Source: Cellulomonas sp. NS3 (GTDB taxonomy: Bacteria > Actinomycetota > Actinomycetes > Actinomycetales > Cellulomonadaceae). Taken from it: a stretch of DNA of 64,000 bases. A program made the translations under genes and the position numbers. Position 1 is the stretch's first letter. Every line of letters begins with the position of its first letter. Location of the stretch: positions 372,001 through 436,000 of the forward strand of contig NZ_CP103289.1 of assembly GCF_024757985.1 (NCBI RefSeq), in the 5' to 3' direction. This document shows, piece after piece, positions 59,666 to 64,000 of the stretch. The notes under the pieces are model-generated. The model had not been told where the DNA came from, did no database searches, and saw nothing but the letters and a program-made list of their open reading frames with translations.

Positions 59666-61062
59666 CCCAGGCGGCGCGTGCGCGACGGGGCCCCCGGCGG
59701 TGGCCCGGCGGGCAGGTCCGGCAGCACCGGGGCGTCGAGCCACGCGACGAGCAGCCCGGCCACGGACGCGGCGAGCGCGTCGCCCCCGCTGCGACGGGCG
59801 TGCTCCGCGGCCACCGCCCGGAAGTCGTCGGTGCTCGCGCTGCCGCCCGCGTGCCGGGCGGTCCAGGCGCGGACGAGGTCCCAGAACGCCCCGTCGCCGA
59901 GCACGAGCCGCAGCGCGTGGAGCGTGACGGCGCCGCGCTTGTAGACGCGGTCGTCGAAGATCGTCGCCGGCCCGGGGTCGGTCAGGACGAGGTCCTGCGG
60001 CAGCGCGGCGAGCCGGGCGTGGTGCCGGCGCGCCAGGGTGTCCGCGGACGGGCCGCCGGACTCCTGCGACCACAGCCACTCGGCGTAGCAGGCGAAGCCC
60101 TCGTTGAGCCAGATGTGCCGCCACCCCGCGACCGAGACCGAGTTCCCGAACCACTGGTGCGCGAGCTCGTGCGGGACGAGGCGCTGCCCCTCGTCGCCCG
60201 CCGCGGGGTGCGCGCCGAGGCCGCCCAGGTGGTTCGAGCCGAACACCGCCATGCCCTGCGCCTCGACAGGGATCTCGAGCGCGTCGTCGGTCACCACGAG
60301 CGTGTAGGTCGCGAACGGGTACGGACCGAAGAGCCGCGTGAACAGCCGCACGATGTCGCCGTGGTGGGCCAGCCGGGTCCGCGCGGCCGCGGCGAGGCGC
60401 GGCGGGACGAGGGCCTGCTGCGGCACCGGCTCCGACGCGAGCTCGACCACCGAGTACCGGCCGATCTGGACGGTCGCGAGGTAGGGCGGCGTCGGGCGGG
60501 TCTCCTCGAACACCCAGGTCGTCGCCCCGGAGCGGCCGGTGCGGCGCACGAGCGTGCCGTGCGCGTGCGGGCGGTACGGGTTCTCCACCGTCACCGACGT
60601 CCGGTAGGTCGCCTTGTCGTCGGGCCGGTCGTTGCACGGGAACCACGACGGCGCACCGGTGGGCTGGCTCGCGACGAGGACGCCGTCCTCGAGCTCCTCC
60701 CAGCCGACCTCGCCCCACGGGCTGCGCACGGGCCGCGGCGTCCCGGCGTAGCGGACCAGGACGTCGAGCTGGGTGTCCGCCGGCGCCTCCGCGACGAGCC
60801 GCACCACGAGCCGGCCCGCGCGGTGCCGGTGCCGCGCGGGCGCGGCGCCCGCGACGGTGACCTGCTGGACGACGAGCGGACCGAGGTCGAGCGCGAGCTC
60901 GTGCAGCGGCTCGAGCGTGCGGACCCGCAGCCGCGCGACCCCGGCGAGCCGGTTGGTGCGCACGCGGTAGTCGAGCTCGAGGTCGTAGTGCTCGACGTGG
61001 AACGCGCGCGAGCCGTGCCCGTAGGCGTACGGGTCTCCGGAGGCGGGGGACGGCTCCCTCAC
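59626..61062 (-). CDS. M1 family zinc metallopeptidase
   Basis: A 478-residue peptidase. The zinc site is His298-Glu299-x-x-His302 (HELAHQWFGN) with the third ligand Glu321 in NEGFACYAEW; the substrate segment reads QGMAVFGSN in place of the canonical GAMEN of aminopeptidases. No signal peptide. The GTG start overlaps the NRPS stop by GTGA, so the two enzymes are co-translated. The poly-lysine-degrading enzymes of epsilon-poly-lysine producers belong to this metallopeptidase group, and a similar role here is a reasonable inference. Confidence 0.9.
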   Translation of the reverse strand: MREPSPASGDPYAYGHGSRAFHVEHYDLELDYRVRTNRLAGVARLRVRTLEPLHELALDLGPLVVQQVTVAGAAPARHRHRAGRLVVRLVAEAPADTQLDVLVRYAGTPRPVRSPWGEVGWEELEDGVLVASQPTGAPSWFPCNDRPDDKATYRTSVTVENPYRPHAHGTLVRRTGRSGATTWVFEETRPTPPYLATVQIGRYSVVELASEPVPQQALVPPRLAAAARTRLAHHGDIVRLFTRLFGPYPFATYTLVVTDDALEIPVEAQGMAVFGSNHLGGLGAHPAAGDEGQRLVPHELAHQWFGNSVSVAGWRHIWLNEGFACYAEWLWSQESGGPSADTLARRHHARLAALPQDLVLTDPGPATIFDDRVYKRGAVTLHALRLVLGDGAFWDLVRAWTARHAGGSASTDDFRAVAAEHARRSGGDALAASVAGLLVAWLDAPVLPDLPAGPPPGAPSRTRRLGQLLRASRTDLPS

Positions 61063-64000
61063 GAGGCCCCGACGGGCGCACGCCACGGCCCGATCGGGTT
61101 GCCGACCCACCGCGAGCCGGCCGGGACCGTCTCGCCGCGCAGCACGAGCGACGCGGGGCCGACCGTGGCGCCCTCGTCGAGCAGCGCCGCCGGCAGGACG
61201 ACGCCGTGCGGGCCGAGCGTCGCGCCGTCGCGCAGCGTCACGGTGTCGAGGCTCATGACCCGGTCGTGGAACAGGTGGGTCTGCACGACGCAGCCGGGGC
61301 CGACGGTCGCGCCGTCGCCGAGCCGGACGAGGTCGGCCTCGGGCAGCCAGTACGTCTCGCACCAGACGCCGCGGCCGATCCGCGCGCCCATGCTCCTCAG
61401 CCACCACACCAGCGCGACACTACCCGTGACGGGGTCGGCGAGCAGCGGCGCGGCGACGACCTCCGTGAAGGTGTCCGCGAGCTCCCCACGCCACACCGGC
61501 GCGCTCCACAGCGGGTGCTCGGCGTCCCGGAAGCGCCCGGCGAGCGCCCACTTCGCGGCGACCGTGACGGCGGCGCCGAGCACCCCGACGGCGAGCAGCA
61601 CCACCCCGCCCGACGCGGCGGCGAGCAGCCAGCCGCCGGTCGCGGCGATCGCCTGGAGCGCGAGCCCGGCACCGACCCACAGCAGCCCCAGGACCAGCAG
61701 CGGGACGACGCGGCACACCTCGACCGCGCCGCGCGCCCGGCGCAGCGCCGGGGTTGACGTGTAGGTGCGCTCGCCGTCGTCGACCGCGGGCGCCCGGGCC
61801 AGGAGCACCGGCGGGCTGCCGAGGTAGCTCGACCCGGCGCGCGTGCGGCTCGGGGTCGCCGAGAGCACCGCGACGAGCCCGTTCTTCGGGACGGTGCGGC
61901 CCGGCGCCGTCATGCCGGAGTTGCCGAGGAACGCGCGCCGGCCGACCTTCGCGGTCGCGACGCGCAGCCAGCCGCCGCCGAGCTCGTAGGGGGCGACCAT
62001 CGTGTCGTCGGCGAGGAACGCGCCGTCCTTGACCTGCATCATCGACGGCAGCCCGACGACCGTGGAGATCTCGGTCTCGCGCCCGACCCGCGCGCCCAGC
62101 AGCCGCAGCCACGCCGGGGTGAGCAGCGACGAGTACAGCGGGAACAGCGCCGTGCGGGCCGCGTCCATGAGCCGGGAGACCGCCCACGCCCGCACCCCGG
62201 CGCCGGACCGGACCGGGTGGCAGCCCTCGCGCAGCCCGCGGGCGAGCAGGCGCACGCCGACGAGCACGAGGAGCGCGTACGTCAGGTAGGCGACCGGAAC
62301 GGCCACGAGCGTCCACGCGAGCGCGGGTCCGACGGCGGCGGCGAGCGACGGCGTGGGGGCCAGGGCGGCGCCCAGGACGGCGAGCGCGGGCAGCGCGGCG
62401 AGCGACGGGAGCGCGCTGACGGCCGCCCCCGTGACGGCGAACACCGCGGTCCAGCCGGCGCGCGACGCGGGCGGCCGGGTCGTCGGCCACGGGTGGCGCG
62501 CCTCGTGCTGGCGGACCGCCGGCGAGCCGGACCAGAACTCGTCGGACCCCGTCGTGCCGTGCACCGCGGACCCCGCGGCCACGTCGGTGCCGCCGCGGAC
62601 GCGCGACCCCGGGAGCAGGACGCTGCGCGCCCCGACGGTCGCGCCGGGTCCGACGCGGATGCGCCCGACGTGCAGCACGTCCCCGTCGACCCAGTGGCCG
62701 GACAGGTCGACCTCCGGCTCGATCGCGCAGCCGTGGCCGAGGGTCAGGAACCCCGTGACGGGCGGCACCGAGTGCAGGTCGACGTCGCGGCCGACGTCCG
62801 CGCCGAGCGCACGGGCGTAGAGCGAGATCCAGGGTGCGCTCGCGGGCGTCACGGCACCGAAGCCGTCGACGAGCCGCTCGGCCGCCCACAGCCGCAGGTG
62901 CACGTGACCGCCGCGCGGGTACGAGCCGGGCCGCACGCCCGCGAGCAGCAGCCGGGCGCCGAGCGCGCACACCCCGAGCCGCCCGAGGGGGCTCACCGTG
63001 AGCAGCCAGCCCGCGGCGAGCCACCACCACGGCACCGCGAGCGCCCAGGCGACGCCCCACACCACGTGCAGCACCGTGCCGACCGCGGCGACGACCGTGA
63101 GCCAGCGCAGCGCGACGAGCCCCCGCAGGGGCAGCAGCGCGAGGAGCTGGACCACCTGGCTCGTGACCGGCACGGGGGCCACGGTGCGGGTCCGGGCGGG
63201 AGCCGCGGCGCCCGACCCCCCGGGACGGTCGGTGTCCGACGGCCACGTCGCGTCGAGGTGCTCCGCGAGCCCGCCGACGCTCGGGTGGTCGTAGACCTCC
63301 GCGACGGTGACCTCGGGGTAGCGCGCGCGCAGCGCGGACACGAGCTGCGCGGCGGTCAGCGAGCTGCCGCCGTGCGCGAAGAAGTCGTCGTCCTCGTGCT
63401 GCGGGCGCACGCCGACCACGGCGGCCCACTGCTCGCCGACCCACCCGGCGAGGCCGTCGAGCGGCGCGGCGTCGTCGTCCCCGGCGTCCGCGAGCGGCCA
63501 GGGGAGCGCGTCGCGGTCGACCTTGCCGGACGTCCGCGTCGGGATGTGCTCGACGACCGCGAGCAGCGGGACCATCGAGCCCGGCAGGGTCTCGCGCAGG
63601 CGGCGCAGCAGGTCGTGCAGGTCGAGGCGCTCGCCGTCCTGCGGGGCGAGGTACCCGACAAGAACCGTGCCGCCCGCGGTCGAGCGGCGGACCGCGGCCG
63701 CGGCGCCCGCGACGCCGGGCAGCGCCTGGAGCGCGGTGTCGACCTCGGCGAGCTCGATGCGGTGGCCGTTGACCTTGACCTGGTCGTCGGCCCGCCCCAC
63801 GAACAGCAGCCCCTCGGGGTCCGCGACGACGAGGTCGCCGGTCCGGTACGCGCGGTCCCAGCCCAGCCCCTCGTGCGGGCCGAACCGCACGGCGTCGAGC
63901 TCCGGGTCGAGGTACCGCGCGACGCCGACGCCGCCGATGACGAGCTCCCCGGTGCCGCCCTCGGGCACCTCGCGGCCCTCGGCGTCGACGACGGCCAGGT
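61059..64000 (-). CDS. Pls/PosA-family single-module NRPS with C-terminal membrane acyltransferase-like domains (partial)
   Basis: The window holds about 979 C-terminal residues; the amino-acid-specifying part of the adenylation domain lies beyond the right edge. Visible: the end of the A domain (GELVIGGVGVARYLDPEL, YRTGDLV, GRADDQVKVNGHRIELAEVD, RTSGKVDRDALP), a carrier domain (DDFFAHGGSSLTAAQLV, Ser for phosphopantetheine), then three hexapeptide-repeat (left-handed helix-like) domains alternating with pairs of membrane helices. No condensation or thioesterase domain is present. This is the plan of epsilon-poly-lysine synthetase (Pls) and the PosA family, which chain one amino acid. Co-translated with the M1 peptidase. 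Confidence 0.92.
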   Translation of the reverse strand, partial: LAVVDAEGREVPEGGTGELVIGGVGVARYLDPELDAVRFGPHEGLGWDRAYRTGDLVVADPEGLLFVGRADDQVKVNGHRIELAEVDTALQALPGVAGAAAAVRRSTAGGTVLVGYLAPQDGERLDLHDLLRRLRETLPGSMVPLLAVVEHIPTRTSGKVDRDALPWPLADAGDDDAAPLDGLAGWVGEQWAAVVGVRPQHEDDDFFAHGGSSLTAAQLVSALRARYPEVTVAEVYDHPSVGGLAEHLDATWPSDTDRPGGSGAAAPARTRTVAPVPVTSQVVQLLALLPLRGLVALRWLTVVAAVGTVLHVVWGVAWALAVPWWWLAAGWLLTVSPLGRLGVCALGARLLLAGVRPGSYPRGGHVHLRLWAAERLVDGFGAVTPASAPWISLYARALGADVGRDVDLHSVPPVTGFLTLGHGCAIEPEVDLSGHWVDGDVLHVGRIRVGPGATVGARSVLLPGSRVRGGTDVAAGSAVHGTTGSDEFWSGSPAVRQHEARHPWPTTRPPASRAGWTAVFAVTGAAVSALPSLAALPALAVLGAALAPTPSLAAAVGPALAWTLVAVPVAYLTYALLVLVGVRLLARGLREGCHPVRSGAGVRAWAVSRLMDAARTALFPLYSSLLTPAWLRLLGARVGRETEISTVVGLPSMMQVKDGAFLADDTMVAPYELGGGWLRVATAKVGRRAFLGNSGMTAPGRTVPKNGLVAVLSATPSRTRAGSSYLGSPPVLLARAPAVDDGERTYTSTPALRRARGAVEVCRVVPLLVLGLLWVGAGLALQAIAATGGWLLAAASGGVVLLAVGVLGAAVTVAAKWALAGRFRDAEHPLWSAPVWRGELADTFTEVVAAPLLADPVTGSVALVWWLRSMGARIGRGVWCETYWLPEADLVRLGDGATVGPGCVVQTHLFHDRVMSLDTVTLRDGATLGPHGVVLPAALLDEGATVGPASLVLRGETVPAGSRWVGNPIGPWRAPVGAS

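Noticed and set aside
1-64000. tRNA, rRNA, CRISPR arrays, insertion sequences or phage genes
   Set aside because: No cloverleaf sequence, spaced identical repeats, transposase motif or terminal inverted repeats were found; only short tandem and inverted repeats are present.

Overview
The DNA is very GC-rich, with nearly every codon ending in G or C, frequent GTG starts and many ATGA/GTGA gene overlaps. This is typical of a high-GC actinobacterium. Secreted polysaccharide-degrading enzymes with long Pro-Thr linkers and a CBM2 module (GH26-like hydrolase, AA10 LPMO, a Cip1-like protein) point to a cellulolytic member of the Micrococcales such as Cellulomonas. That placement is inferred from gene content, not from a marker gene. 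I found no rRNA, tRNA, CRISPR array or insertion sequence.

Layout. (1) 1-2353: a GH26-like secreted glycosidase, cut by the left edge. (2) 2.8-6.5 kb: a three-gene 2-oxoacid dehydrogenase operon (E1 alpha, E1 beta, E2) behind an operator-like inverted repeat and ending in a hairpin terminator. (3) 6.6-8.9 kb: an acetyltransferase, an unknown protein and a KptA/Tpt1 RNA 2'-phosphotransferase. (4) 8.9-18.0 kb: a seven-gene desferrioxamine-type siderophore operon, desA-desB-desC-desD, then a penicillin-acylase-like hydrolase, a second siderophore-type acyltransferase and a siderophore-interacting reductase. It reads from one promoter overlapped by a DtxR/IdeR-type iron box. (5) 18.3-31.5 kb: a diguanylate cyclase, a drug-type MFS exporter, a YciI-like protein, a CopD-CtaG copper/oxidase assembly fusion, a DUF4037 protein, an S9 peptidase, an unusual ThrE-type exporter, an orphan iron-siderophore binding lipoprotein and a small membrane protein. 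(6) 31.7-40.7 kb: a nitroreductase, the LPMO, a trypsin-like peptidase with a tiny partner resembling its N-terminal domain, a thioredoxin-NHL protein, the Cip1-like protein and a GAF-GGDEF protein. (7) 40.8-50.3 kb: a TetR/RNA-methyltransferase pair, a GAF regulator, a DinB-like protein, an unknown gene flanked by clusters of DnaA-box-like sites, and a transglutaminase / ATP-grasp-alpha-E operon. (8) 50.6-58.7 kb: a TetR-DHFR-like operon, a zinc-knuckle protein, two decayed genes (udgX and a CPBP protease), a phosphotransferase, two small proteins, a phytoene-dehydrogenase-like oxidoreductase and a short-chain dehydrogenase. (9) 58.9-64 kb: a Sfp-type phosphopantetheinyl transferase, an M1 metallopeptidase and a Pls/PosA-family single-module NRPS running off the right edge.

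How the parts fit. The des operon would make, mature and reduce a hydroxamate siderophore. The lipoprotein at 30 kb could bind its ferric form. The NRPS, M1 peptidase and phosphopantetheinyl transferase look like a cationic homopoly(amino acid) locus with enzymes for synthesis, activation and possibly self-degradation. This is the most promising candidate for an undescribed product. The region at 52.1-53.7 kb is decaying (several frameshifts, imperfect flanking repeats) or has local sequence errors.
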